From Chloranthus sessilifolius (taxonomy: Eukaryota; Streptophyta; Magnoliopsida; Chloranthales; Chloranthaceae): a stretch of 64,000 bases of DNA. The DNA is taken from contig CM037593.1 of assembly GCA_021018995.1 (NCBI GenBank), forward strand, positions 11,870,088 through 11,934,087. Reading direction: 5' to 3'. Position numbers and translations under genes: made by a program. Shown here piece after piece: positions 22,852 to 33,763 of the stretch. The stretch's first letter is position 1, and each line of letters begins with the position of its first letter. Below the pieces are notes generated by a model. It had not been told where the DNA came from. It saw only the letters and a program-made list of their open reading frames with translations, and ran no database searches.

Positions 22852-23076
22852 GTACGGGACAGCTGAAGCCACTCGTTGGTTTCTACATCGTGAGATGGGA
22901 ACCTTTTTTGGATATTTTCGTCATTGTTAACTTGTTATGTTCCTCCCTTTTTTTATCAGAACTACTCTTTTGTTTTTGTAGTGAGCCTAATTTGTTTATA
23001 GTGATATAGGTTGAGGTTAGTTGGGCATCCCCTTGGAGGGGCTGCAGCTTCGTTACTTGCAATAATGCTTTGGAAA
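22852..23076 (+). pseudogene. Class-3 lipase fragment (two exons)
   Basis: Exon A (22,852-22,903) reads YGTAEATRWFLHREMGT. Exon B (23,010-23,076) reads [20 protein letters not shown]. These are consecutive parts of a plant class-3 lipase (alpha/beta hydrolase, DAG-lipase-like). The nucleophile elbow GHSLGG has Ser changed to Pro, so the catalytic serine is lost. Exon A lacks a normal GT donor at the expected place. Exon B runs without an intron into RPS23 sequence at 23,077. Confidence 0.8.
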
Positions 23077-23603
<527 letters not shown>

Positions 23604-23812
23604 AATTCTCTGTTATTGGTATTATTGACAATCCGAGTCATGCTTGAATAAGGCGTTGTTAAATGTGTTTGTAAGATGTTGAATATATTAATATAATATC
23701 TTTGCATATTTTAATGAGATGGTGTTGAATGTATTAATACGATGTTGTAGATTAATTTTATTTTTAACATATTATTTTTCCATTTAGTTGCGTTTTAAAA
23801 TATAAAATAAAA

Positions 23813-24125
23813 AACAACGGTCCATAATCGTTGTTCAGAAATTATATAAATGGATTATCACTAACTGAAACCGTTATTTAATGAGAAAATTTTTACAACC
23901 AAAACAACAGTTCATAATTGTTGTTTTTTGGAGTAAATTAACAACGGTTCATTGGTGTTGTTTTCATATACCTCTGATTAAGGTCGTGATTTTTAAAGAA
24001 AAATAATAACAATTTTTTCGTTAGGAATAACGGCTAAAAGCCGTTGTTTTATGGCAATGGACATGGACCACTGTTTATCTGGTAAATAAACAACGATTTT
24101 GAGCCGTGGTTTATGAAAATCACTG
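23813..24125. repeat. Cluster of AACAACGG/CCGTTGTT palindromes (CACTA subterminal type)
   Basis: Units such as AACGG-TCCATAAT-CGTTGTT (about 23,815), AACAG-TTCATAATTG-TTGTT (about 23,903), AACAACGG-TTCATTGG-TGTTGTT (about 23,940) and ACGG-CTAAAAG-CCGT (about 24,030) follow one another. GAGCCGTGGTTT lies near 24,100. Arrays like this form the subterminal regions of CACTA elements. They flank the right side of the first gene-fragment cluster, as the CCACGG...CCGTGG palindrome at 12,673 flanks its left. I did not find a terminal ...TAGTG. Confidence 0.5.
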
Positions 24126-24448
24126 CGCTATAAACACCGGTTTAGATCATTTCAGTTTTCTCTCTTTAGGCTTGAGAAATTTTTTTTCCCTTTTTCTTTT
24201 TTATCTTTGTTGCTCCAACTAAGCATCTCGCTCGACCGTTTTGATCTGTTGTAATTATTGCTCCTAACAGTAAAATTATAGCATTTATACCGACCAAAAA
24301 GGTTGCTCTAAGGCAAAAGTACTATTAAATACGTCTTATGACAAAATTTAAATGATACAAATCATATGCTTGATCGATTTTTATTTTTTTTTGAAGGAGT
24401 TGATGTATACAATGCCTGTATAAATCAAGGTTGAGAAATCGACTATGG
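24126..24448. other. Intergenic, nothing recognised
   Basis: T-rich, non-coding, no clear repeat structure. Confidence 0.3.
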
Positions 24449-24653
24449 CTGTGTTTGCAATTGGTCTTTAGAGGCAAAGAGCAGCTCTATGCTCTGGTGC
24501 AAAACACTTTAGTCTGGGACTGTGTTTGGTTGTAAGTGCTCTTAGGTCTTTTAGAGAGTGAAAGAGCTGAATTTGGGTCTTTTTAAAAGAGCAATTTAAA
24601 CCTGCTTTTTAAGTGTGCTCCTCTTTGCCTCCAAAGACCAATCCCAAACACAG
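24449..24653. mobile_element. MITE with CTGTGTTTG...CAAACACAG ends
   Basis: The ends are long imperfect inverted repeats: CTGTGTTTGCAATTGGTC with AGAGGCAAAGAG on the left, and CTCTTTGCCTCCAAAGACC with AATCCCAAACACAG on the right. ACTAT abuts the right end and lies two bases outside the left end. A relative is found at 45,113-45,309. No coding capacity. The end sequence is compatible with hAT or PIF/Harbinger MITEs, and I cannot decide which. Confidence 0.7.
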
Positions 24654-24734
24654 ACTATATAACCATTCCTACAAAAATCATTAAGGTATGACCTGACCTT
24701 ACAAATGAGCAATGATCACCAAAGTGGTAGTTCA

Positions 24735-25097
24735 TGTTAGATATTATAAGATTTAGGCTCCAATCACACGATCAAATATATATCTCTATAAGAATATGCG
24801 TACTCAGGTCGCCATGCCAATGATCTCCGTCAGAGAATCCGAGTCTATGTTACCTCTCATCTTCTCCAAATTTAGCCTCTAGATGAGAATATGCTAGGTT
24901 AAGAAAAAGAGAGGGCAATGGTCTCTATTAAATAGCCACATCACTTTCCTAACCTATTAAGGAAAGAGAGTGGAAACATCACTTCTATTAGGAAACTACT
25001 TGTTTTCTATCGCTTCGAGATACGTGTGGTCAAAAGCTCAACCCAGTTTTATAGAAACTCAAAGATAAGTTAAGGTGTTGACCACAAATATCCAACA
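24735..25097 (-). mobile_element. Solo LTR (copia-like), minus strand
   Basis: The segment starts TGTTAGATATT and ends AATATCCAACA, giving an 11-bp near-inverted terminus. Read on the minus strand the start TGTTGGATATTTGTGGTC is typical of plant copia LTRs. No primer site follows and the flanks do not match, so it is a degraded solo LTR. Confidence 0.6.
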
Positions 25098-25574
25098 GAT
25101 TATACATTAAAGTAGAGTCCAAACTCACATTCATTGGCGGATATAAACAATTTGATCTATGCACTTCAGTATGAATGGGTGTTTAAAATGGAGCGTGGAA
25201 GGGTTTCGATCCTTTTATAGGCATGATTTTGGAATGAGATGATGTGCAAATGATAGATTGCAAGTTGGACAATTTGATTTGATTAAAGATAGTGCATCAT
25301 ATATGTGAGGTCCATCTGAATGAGATGACTCCCTAATCGTTTCAGCATCATGGTATAAGCGGTCATGAGAGTTACTCCGAAACAAAAATGGTTAATAGGA
25401 GCTCACCATTTATGAGGAAGTAACAATTTTAACCATTGCAAACTTTTTTATCTATCCAGCTGTCCAAATGACTAAAGATCATATGCACCTTGATCATCTT
25501 AAAACACTTGCCTATCAGATGATCCATTTAGTTGAATACAAATCACTCTTCCTAACCATTTCTCAAGGGTCCGT
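25098..25574. other. Intergenic, nothing recognised
   Basis: Mixed-composition DNA without ORFs of note. Confidence 0.3.
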
Positions 25575-25765
25575 TGGATCGTGCAAAAATCTACTCAACC
25601 CGACCTGATATTTTATATACAAAATTAAGGAATGAGTATGATATGGTTGGGTCAATTTCTCAGCTTGGTTCGATTGGGGCATGTACCCTTGGCACATCAA
25701 GTTTGGTCGGGTTTGGATGAACAACCAAATTTTTGGCCCGGTCAAACCCAACCCCATCTGACTCA
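25575..25765. repeat. Oligonucleotide-word island (GGTCGGGTTT/CAACCCGACC)
   Basis: CAACCCGACC, GGTTGGGTC, GGTCGGGTTTGG, GGCCCGGTC and CAAACCCAACCCC words recur irregularly. The minus-strand open stretch here (25,563-25,793) is a by-product. Confidence 0.5.
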
Positions 25766-25914
25766 TGGATAGAGCTATGGCCGTCCCAGCCAATCACCAA
25801 ACTCTTTAAAAAAAATAAAAATAGCAAATAATCGTGAATTTGTATTCTTGTGAATTAATACCAAATTATTAGCAATATTTTTAAAAATATCGTGCGTTTT
25901 TAAAAAGGGGTAAT

Positions 25915-26115
25915 GGTTCTTAACCGACATTTAAACGGCGAAATGGTGTTTAAATGATGTAATACCATTAAATTAGATTTTGTTATCTTACACCTTTGAA
26001 GAGTGGTTATTATGCTATGTGGTGGACATTTGTGATCAATCTAAATTTTTTAAGTGGCAATCTACCATTGAACTTGCCGATTGGCAAACTTTAACATCAA
26101 TCATTAAAACTAAAC
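25915..26115. repeat. Dispersed foldback-family copy
   Basis: GGTGTTTAAATGATGTAATACC and the following TTATCTTACACC, GATCAATCTAAAT and ACTTTAACATCAATCATTAAA blocks match parts of the inverted repeat at 43,135-43,640. It is a diverged single-arm copy. Confidence 0.45.
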
Positions 26116-26404
26116 ATTAGATAAGATTTGATAATAGGGTAACAAAAATGATACTTTTTACTTTTTTGCTACCAATAAGTATTTATCGTTGTAATATAGT
26201 TTTTATATGATACGTTAACATATGATTTTGTATATTTTAATTATTTGTTATTATATTTTATAATCTCGAAATTTTTTCTAAAATCTTTCCCAAATCTTTC
26301 ACACTCCTCCGATGATTGTCAAATCCAAACTTCATTACTCAGCATCCCATAGATCTCAAACAATTAGTCCAAAAAGCTATATTTTTTGGTGTCGACAGCA
26401 AGCA

Positions 26405-26750
26405 TTACGTGTTCCCTACCCGTCCGAAAAACCAAAACCGATTCAAAACTGAACTGAACTGAACCAAACCAATATCGCTTCAGTTTCAGTTTTGGGTGGT
26501 ACAAATTTAAAACCAATTAGCAAGCATTATAAAACAAAAACAAATTGGAAAACATAAAAATATAAAAATGAGGCTTAACCGAATCTCTATTTTCCGGTTT
26601 GGATTTGGGAAATTGAAAAAAGAAAAGAAAAAAAGAAAGAACATAAGTCGAACGATTTGTTTCAATTTTTTGGTTCGGGCTAAACCGAACTAAAAACTAA
26701 AATTTCTGATTTCGGTTGGATCGGTAAAGCGATCAACATCCCTAATTGTA
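26405..26750. repeat. Oligonucleotide-word island (AACCGAA/GGTTCGG)
   Basis: Words such as CCGATTCAAAACTG, AACTGAACTGAACC, TTCCGGTTTGG, GGTTCGGGC and AACCGAAC recur irregularly. The end reads GATCAACATCCCTAA, like the ends of other islands. Confidence 0.5.
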
Positions 26751-27129
26751 GCCTATAAGGGGATCACCCCAAAGGTCATGATAACCTCCCAAACACCAAA
26801 CCATCTAATCCGTGTACTTTTGTTTATTAAATCTGGATTATTCTCTAGTCGACCATTGGGAGGCTTTCTTAGGATTATAGCACACCTGATCAGAGGATAG
26901 AGAGCTTTCAACGCTACGTTTTTATTTGTCTAATTGGCATGGGGCGGTAGGCCACATTGAGCCACACCTATCGCCAACAAGACTTTTTCATTTTATAACC
27001 ACCACTTGCCCTCGTATTCTCTTTTGTCCCACTGGTTTTTACTTTATGCATCCCTTTAGTCAAATGATTAAAGCATTAAAGCTTAAGAAACCAGCTCCTG
27101 CTTTTCGAGGGTCCACCAATGCAAAAAAA
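26751..27129. other. Intergenic, nothing recognised
   Basis: An open stretch starting at 26,926 has no family signature. Confidence 0.3.
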
Positions 27130-27765
27130 ACTCCATTAGTGGCTTTCTTCAATTGTTCAAATATACATTTTTTTAATAAAAACTCCATTAGTGGCCTTCT
27201 TCAATTGTTCAAATATAAATTTTTTTAATTTTTTATTAAAAAGATTCGGTTAAGACAAATTACAGAAAATTATAAACTAGTGGATATATTTTGATAGCTT
27301 GTTTGGCACGACGTGATTGTCTGTAGTGAGTAATTTCTTCATTTTCCTTATAAAAATTATATGTAACAGATAAGCATTGGGTTTTCTAGTGTTTTTAATT
27401 TTTTATTAAAAAGATTGGGTGAAGACAAATTGAAAAAATTTATAAGCAAGAGGACAAATTTTGATAGACAATTTTTGAGATAGCTTATTTGGCACGACGT
27501 GACTGGCTGTAGTAAGTAATTTCTTCAAGTTTCTTATAAAAATTATATATAATAGATAAGCATTGGATTTTCCCGTTTTTTCAATTTTTTATTAAAAATA
27601 TTCGCTGAAGACAAATTATGAAAAATTATAAACAAATAGACAGATTTTGATAGACAATTTTTCAGATAGCTTATTTGGCACGACGTGACTGGCTGTAGTG
27701 CTTGGGCCCCACTGTGTGTGCACCTAGTCACGTCACGCCACATAAGCTGCCTAAAAAATTGTTTA
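27130..27765. repeat. Tandem ~175-185-bp repeat ending in a long hairpin
   Basis: Three imperfect copies start near 27,221, 27,393 and 27,579. Each carries TTTTTTATTAAAAA, GAAGACAAATT, a TTTTGATAG block and TTGGCACGACGTGA. A smaller duplication of ACTCCATTAGTGGC lies at about 27,130 and 27,181. The last copy ends in a palindrome: AGCTTATTTGGCACGACGTG (about 27,668-27,687) is inverted at about 27,728-27,750 as CACGTCACGCCACATAAGCT, around a loop containing GGGCCCC. Confidence 0.7.
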
Positions 27766-28529
27766 TAACAAGTTGTCTGTTGCATATCATTGTTCAAAAA
27801 AATTACCTATGGGGATGGGGCTTACTGCCTTGAATCAGACAATGCAAAATCATTTTTTGACTCAGTAGTACTCATAACTGATCTTTTCGCACTTAATTGA
27901 TAGCCATATGTTGATTCCACAAAACACACATGCTTAGAACTGACCTAAGAACACCTTCACATTGTTGGCTAATGATGAAATTATTTATTTGGGATGTGTC
28001 ATTTAGAATCAATTTGTAGCCATATGATAGGTGCATCATGTTATAAAGATCATTTACTTGGAAGATTAGGACTTAAAAAAAGAAAAATTTGCACTTTCGG
28101 CCTTATAAGTTTGCATATTTACAAAAACGACTATAGTTTCAATCTTTGCAATATAGGCTAGCTCCAAGCCAAGCCAAGCCATTTCTGCATCAGCACCGAC
28201 CTCTGAAATGTCTAAAAAACTCTTAACTTTTAAAATCCTTTATATATTTAAACTTTATTTCACTTTTCACTATTTACTTTTAACTTTAACTTCTATTAAA
28301 ATCGAAGAGCGGCAAGAAAGCGACGACAAAGCGGAAATATAATGACAGATAATTTTCAAGTATTTTTTTAAACTTTTTATCAAATTTACTAATCCGCTAT
28401 CTTTCCCACACAGTCCGCTATCTTGACGATAACATGTCGTTATCTTAAGAGCAGATTGATTTTATTATATATTTTTTTGTTACTTAATTGTTCTTATGTT
28501 ATTTGCAGTTCCTATTAATTGATTTTTAG
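27766..28529. other. Intergenic; left part of MULE-related region
   Basis: No gene seen. At 28,390-28,460 the words CCGCTATCTT and GTTATCTTAAGAGCAGATTG match the GATAGCGG motif clusters found at 29,830-29,945 and 30,955-31,015 inside the MULE-like element. Confidence 0.35.
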
Positions 28530-29300
28530 ATGTCGAAGTCTCTAAAGCCCTTTGGAAAGTGTACAGGAGTTAGTGTTAGAAAATTTTACATGCATTACAA
28601 TGAAGAGATGAAGATGATATTAGATGAATCAATTTTCTGGGTTCAAAATAACGTATTCAAGGTGAAGAATACCAAAGTAGTGCTGCAAGAGTCCGATATA
28701 TTGTTGATATTAGGTCTTAACATGTTGACGAAACCTGAGTCTGAGCATGTGGTTGTGCCAAAGCAAGAAACCATTCAATACAAATTCTTTCGGGGGCAGC
28801 GGACTAAAAAGGCTCGTATTGAGAAATAGTGGATAGTGCCCAGCTCTCCAATGATGAAATTTTGAAACTACCGTTGTTATTTCTTGTATGCTCTTTCTTA
28901 CTTTCGAACACATACCAGGAAGTGGATAATGAACACTTGAACTTAGTCGATAACCACGAAAAGTTCAACGAGTTTTCGTGGGGCTGATATTTTACAAAAA
29001 TTTAGTGGAGTGCATATCAAAGGTGATAGTCAGAATGGAAGGGCAAAAATATTGGCAAATGAGCAATATGACATCTACGGGTGCACTATCGCACTATAGA
29101 TTTGGACATTAGAGCACTTTCCAGGAGTTGACCCTATTCATACTCAGCTGAAAAATTCATTTTCGAAGCTGATGAAATGGGAAGCCCTGAAATTCAGTCA
29201 GACTCCAAATTATTTTAGAGAAAAAATTCTTAACTCTCTAGTCATCGTAGTTCTCGATGTTGAGAAATACGAATTACAATATCGATCAATTCGAATCTTC
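28530..29300 (+). pseudogene. Plant-mobile-domain/DUF1985-like transposon protein
   Basis: The open frame at 28,530-28,829 starts MSKSLKPFGKCTGVSVRKF and contains QESDILLILGLN, the pattern of plant-mobile-domain and DUF1985 proteins (EDVxLILGL). After the stop, coding continues in another frame with LPLLFLVCSFLLSNTYQEVD, then FNEFSWG. Further shifted frames give YGCTIAL and TLEHFPGVDP, matching the W.YE..P region of this family. These domains occur in MULE-type elements together with Ulp1-like proteases. Frameshifts make it non-functional. The transposase arm lies on the opposite strand at 31.4-32.8 kb. Confidence 0.55.
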
Positions 29301-29539
29301 TTCAGACAAAGAGGGATGGAAAGGGAATGAGAAAGAGAATACTCGATCCAAAAAAGAGCCCAGAAGCCTCGCAATGGTGATAATGACGATGATGACAGTG
29401 ACGATAATGACGAGTACGTGGTTGCTATACATCAACAACCAGAATCAAAGGGTAAGCAACCGAAAAGTAGGCAGTAGCCAACCAGGGAACAACCGACTAG
29501 ATAATCCCAACTTATTAATGAAGTAATCAAACTGAGGAA

Positions 29540-29822
29540 AGAGTGCACATATCTTCGAATGGCGGTTAAAGAGATGAAGGGCGATTTTAAGTGCGCCTTT
29601 ACGGTTCTAAAAGGACAAGCTATAACTATTGAACAACTCGGTAGAGACAAGAAGACCCTACAAGAGCAAATAGGGTCTCTAGAAGATCAGGTACCCTACT
29701 TAACAAAAGAAAATGTAGCAATAAGGAAGGACCTTGATGCTGTCAAGGCTTATTTGTCAAAGGTACTTATCCTAACTTTAACACATCTTAATTTTTTTAT
29801 TTTTAAGACAGCAGATCACTAG
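29540..29822 (+). pseudogene. Coiled-coil segment of the MULE-borne ORF
   Basis: The frame starting at 29,559 reads MAVKEMKGDFKCAFTVLKGQ and then a heptad-rich stretch including LGRDKKTLQEQIGSLEDQV. This is a short coiled coil of the kind found between the N-terminal domain and the Ulp1-like protease in these transposon proteins. It ends at a GT after LSK. Upstream, 29,257-29,526 is Glu/Lys-rich and in another frame. Confidence 0.4.
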
Positions 29823-29829
29823 CTTAAAA

Positions 29830-29945
29830 TAGGGATTCACTTTGGTAAAATAGCGGATCGCTAGATACCGATCCGCTATCTTAAGCTACGATCCACTAGC
29901 TTAAATTAGCGATCTGCTAGCTTAAGATAGCGATCCGCCAGCTGA
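29830..29945. repeat. GATAGCGGATC/GATCCGCTATC motif cluster
   Basis: Five copies of a roughly 24-bp unit with alternating orientation occur here: TAGCGGATCGCTAG, GATCCGCTATCTTAAG, GATCCACTAGCTTAA, GCGATCTGCTAGCTTAAG and ATAGCGATCCGCC. Related units occur at 28,390-28,460 and 30,955-31,015. Confidence 0.6.
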
Positions 29946-30009
29946 AGGTGTTGAATTCACTTTTTATTTAGCCCTTAAATTTTAATTTCATTTTTTGTAC
30001 TAATGTAGG

Positions 30010-30423
30010 ATGATATTCTTTCTTTGGTTCTCTTTGATGCCTTTGTTGCCCCCAATCCCTTGCCTCTCAACCCTCTGTCTCTCAACCTTCTGTCCCTCAA
30101 CCCTCTGCACCACAACCTTCAGCCCCCCAAACCCCCACCTCTCAACCCCCGCCTTCAACCTTCGCCTCAACCTCTGCATCCGGACACGCACTCAACCCCC
30201 TGCCTCCCAACCATCGATTGAGGGCTTTGACCTAGTGGTCGATGCTCCACTTACCCAACCTTCTCACAAGTCGCAGTCGGCAACATTGAAATCCTTACTA
30301 ATAAAACTCTCTACATCTAAGAGTAAGGCCGACGGACAAGGGAAGGGCACGAGATATGACTTGCGAGCACGGAATAAGAGAAAGACACCGACCAATAAAG
30401 CTTGTATAAAACGACCAAAGTAG
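30010..30423 (+). pseudogene. Pro/Gln/Ser-repeat linker of MULE-borne ORF
   Basis: One frame of 30,060-30,190 reads repeated SQPSV/PQPSAPQ units, a low-complexity linker. The frame that stays open longest ends with a basic tail (KGTRYDLRARNKRKTPTNK). The two parts are in different frames, so at least one frameshift separates them. The linker leads into the Ulp1-like region at 30,468. Confidence 0.4.
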
Positions 30424-30467
30424 TCGTCGTGAAAGAGGTTGAGCCACAGTCCATGGAGCATTAATTC

Positions 30468-30930
30468 ATGGTCAGTATGCGGAACCAGCTTGCGGACGAT
30501 GATTCTGCGATCGTCAATATTATCTCAGGTATTGACGTCACCGTTAGGAATTTAAGGGTCCTCCACAGACGGACGTGGCTTGACAATGAAGTTATGAACG
30601 TGTACTTCAAGATCCTTGAGAGTAAGAACGACTCTATGTTTTTTGAAAAGGCGGACAAGAGCTAGTTCGCATATACCGCAACCCTGGTATCATTTTTTTA
30701 TTTATTATTCTCTTTTTTATTTATCTGTGTTTATTTATTTATTTCATTCATGATTTATTCTAATGACCAATTTCAGACCTTGATTATAGTGGACTACTCA
30801 AAATTTAAAAAATTTGTCTATGATAAAAATCTAGGACCACTTAACGAGTTAGATAGGTGGCAGGCCAACTGTGACCAATGGTAGGTTCGTCACTATTGCA
30901 AGCCGCTTGAGGCCTAACTCAGGAGTATGA
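30468..30930 (+). pseudogene. Ulp1-like (C48) protease N-terminal remnant
   Basis: The frame at 30,468-30,665 includes LHRRTWLDNEVMNVYFKILE, which resembles the start of C48/Ulp1 SUMO-protease domains (WLxDxVINxYxxLL). After an intron-like stretch with AG at about 30,774-30,775, the frame reads TLIIVDYSKFKKFVYDKNLG, then PLNELDRWQ. The catalytic His, Asp and Cys segments are not found. This is a truncated transposon-borne protease with no expected activity. Confidence 0.5.
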
Positions 30931-30954
30931 CACGCAGTATTGACGCGATATTTT

Positions 30955-31015
30955 AAGATATCGGTTCACTATTGTAAGATAGCGGTCTGGTATGGTAAGA
31001 TAGCGGACAACTATC
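30955..31015. repeat. GATAGCGG motif cluster, second copy
   Basis: AAGATATCGGTTCACTATTG, TAAGATAGCGGTCTGG and TAAGATAGCGGACAACTATC repeat a roughly 24-bp unit in one orientation. Confidence 0.55.
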
Positions 31016-31395
31016 TTAATTTGGATTGTCTTTTAATATTCTTAATACAAAATTACTCAACTACTGAACACTTAAAACAACAACTGTGAACCATTGCTTT
31101 TATAATTTGTAGAATAACAATCTCATATTTCCATGTTACAGATTAAGGCAGGAACCATTGGTTCCTAGATCCAAATAAAGTGCATAATAGCATGTGGAAT
31201 GATTGGATTGGAGCGATGTCGTGTTAAGAAATATGTTTCATATTCTAACAAATTTACACGAGCGGCGGTTATGCCCGTATTCGTTACAATTTTTACACCG
31301 TAGTGGTCGAATTTCATCTTTAGATCTTATCCTACTTTTCTTTAGGCGATCAGTTTGACGTATCTTGTGCGGAGGCAAAACCTCGATGTCTTCCC

Positions 31396-32820
31396 TTATA
31401 ATGGTCCATTGACGCTTATCAACGGTCGAAACAAAATATTTTTTGTAAGTTTTCTTAAATAAAGCACTGGTAAACTAATGCTCACAAAATTGGAGAATCT
31501 CTCTTTCCCTGTTCCTGTACGATAATGCAACGATTGCATGCGAACATGATAATCCAAGGATAGCCCAACGCCTGTATGTGCACATTTGTTTCTCTGGATC
31601 GACACTGTGAGTATATTTCCCCCGTTTAACTTGAAATGTATCACGACCATAGGGAACGACGTTCTTTCGACGAGCCTTTAACTGAATTTCGTATTATGTG
31701 TATTTTCGTCATCGGTGTCAACACGTGTGTCATTTTATTTCCTTCCTCTTGACGCCAAAGGTAGAATTCGACTACTTTCGTGTGAATAGTTTCTAGCAAA
31801 GTCACGATCGATTCCTCCCTTGCTATCTTCAACACACTGTTAATACTTTCAATTATATTCATTGTCAGCATATCATAATGCCTCCCTGAAAAATATGTGC
31901 GTGTCTAAAAATCGTCACCGATTTCTATAATTTATGTTGTATATTTCGTGGGGGGCTCATCTTTTATTTTTTATAAAATTTATTTAAATTTTGCCTCTAA
32001 GAATACACGGGCAGCAACCCAGAATAACAGTCGAAAGATTGTATCCTTATATGTATCAAAAAGATTTAAAGCTACGTGTCACATACAATAGCTGTGAAAG
32101 GCGTTAGGAAAAATATAATGCATGGCTTCCATCAACCCCTTATATCGGTCTACTATCAACACAAACTGTTATTCAAAGTCTCCGATTACGCGACTCCCTA
32201 ATAGTTCAAGAAACTATGTTCAATAATCTTCATTTTCTTTAGGTACAATACCGAACGCTATGAGGAATAAATGTCTATTCTCATCTATTCCCGTAGCTAT
32301 AAACAATACTCTTTTGTGTCATTCGCGCAAATGCATCCCATCTACCGCAATTATTTTTCGCAAAGTGTTATGAAAGCTCTTACTATAAGGTCCAAATGCT
32401 ACAAAGAACCTCTGAAAGACATTATCAGACAAGTGACATAATTCGGTATGTACGTTTGGATCGACCTATTGTAATTCGGCGACATAGGACGGTAATACAT
32501 TAAATTGCTCATTTCAACTACCTCGAATGTCATTTCTTTTCCTCTCAACGCCTTCCAATAACCTACTGCTACACCGTATTTTTTTTCAATAAAAAAAATT
32601 ATTGAAGCAGGACACTTGTCAAAGCCCTTTAACAACTTATCCCTCACGAAAGAAGCAATCTACGATGTCGAACACTAGCGATGTCCACTTCCGAAAGCTA
32701 GCCTTCTGCATGTATGTTTTAGGTGGAAAGTCTTTACGGCAAATGTGTCCACACCCACCGATTTTGATGCATGCATTCGCCAAACACACCCTACTTCAAC
32801 ACATCTCGCTGTAACTTGAA
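31396..32820 (-). pseudogene. MULE transposase (MuDR-type) remnant
   Basis: On the minus strand the parts of a MuDR-type transposase appear in order but in broken frames. 32,815-32,680: GCVWRMHASKSVGV...HTC, the Cys/His region of the MuDR N-terminal domain. About 32,647-32,450: KKYGVAVGYWKALRGKEM. About 32,360-32,270: IAVDGMHLREWHK and LFIATGMDE, holding the first catalytic Asp (normally VDGTHLKG). About 32,160-32,060: a degraded NAFHSYCM.H patch. 31,871-31,641: NIIESINSVLKIAREESIVT, the N.AES.N..LK..R core. A degenerate SWIM-like Cys/His region follows near 31,600. The MULE family moves DNA by cut-and-paste. This copy is dead. Confidence 0.75.
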
Positions 32821-33221
32821 AAGGACTGATTTTTATTAGTTTAACTTAAAAATTATTTGTCATGACAAACTCTTTAAGGGCTTTCTGAAAAGATTTCTTA
32901 TTTATAAAAGTCTAACCAACAGTTAATGGCCTTTTTTCATATAGTTCCTCATCGTCCGAATCATTAAAATCATAGTCTTCGTCCATCAGAAGTTGATCAA
33001 TTCCTCTATTAGTCATAGTCACAAAATCGGAGTTCGGTAATAATTCGAAAAAGTTAAATTTGAAAAAATCCGACAAAATTCGGGAAGTTCGGGGAAAAAT
33101 ATAATTATAATATATATATAATTTTATGATTTAGATATATATTTAAAATTATTTAATATACTTTTTTGAATAAAATAATAAATTACTAAATATTTAAATA
33201 TAAATGCATCATTATTAATCA
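32821..33221. other. AT-rich flank of the MULE remnant
   Basis: No gene. AT-rich with a TA run near 33,105-33,120, and a short AATTCGG word cluster at 33,015-33,095. Confidence 0.3.
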
Positions 33222-33412
33222 AGACTCTAGGATACATTAAGTTTAATGTATGCGAGTTTCACAATTGATTTAGACTCTAGGGACTTCAAGTGAATAGGAC
33301 AAAAAGAGAGAGGGAGGCGTCAGGGGAAGTTGCCTTAGACTCTAGGGACTTGCATTACTTACTGGTGAATATTACAAAAAAGAGAGTGGGAGGCACGCCA
33401 GGGGTAGTTGAA
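33222..33412. repeat. Imperfect tandem repeat around GACTCTAGGGACTT
   Basis: TTAGACTCTAGGGACTT starts units at about 33,270 and 33,335, each continuing into a purine-rich block with GAGAG...GGGAGGC...CCAGGGG-like sequence. A partial earlier unit starts at 33,222. Confidence 0.6.
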
Positions 33413-33595
33413 TTACTTACATAACGCCTACTGTAGGAGAAGATGGTCCCACATTGGTTGTTAAAGAAAAAGGGAGGAAGGCCGGTTGGTATAAAAAAAA
33501 GTGAAAGTAGAGGTTAAGTGCACATGCGTGGACGGTGTCAATTGGCGAACTTAACAATTTTGTCGAATTATTCGCAAACATCTGTGATCTAGATG

Positions 33596-33763
33596 AATTT
33601 TTCAAAAAATTGCTAATAATTCGTATTCTGTTCGTTTTTCATAAACATCGCGAATTATTTAATAATTTGGTCATTTACGAATTTTTCAAAAAATTGCTAA
33701 TAATTCATGTTTTGTTCGTTTTTCACAAAAATCACGGATTATTTAATAATTCGGCGATTTTTG
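33596..33763. repeat. Two tandem copies of an 84-bp unit
   Basis: AATTTTTCAAAAAATTGCTA starts at 33,596 and again at 33,680, each followed by TTCGTTTTTCA and GAATTATTTAATAATT-like sequence. This makes an open frame (33,535-33,852) that encodes a repeated peptide. I regard that as a consequence of the repeat and not a gene. Confidence 0.7.

Noticed and set aside
24735..25097. Target duplication for the solo LTR
   Set aside because: The flanking 5-mers GTTCA and GATTA do not match well enough to claim.
29432..29650. Minus-strand ORF overlapping the coiled-coil region
   Set aside because: Antisense of the MULE-borne + strand ORF; no motif.
30000..30221. Several overlapping Pro/Leu/Arg-rich ORFs
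   Set aside because: All are frames of one CCCTCAACC-like repeat that encodes a PQPSA linker; only one frame is meaningful.
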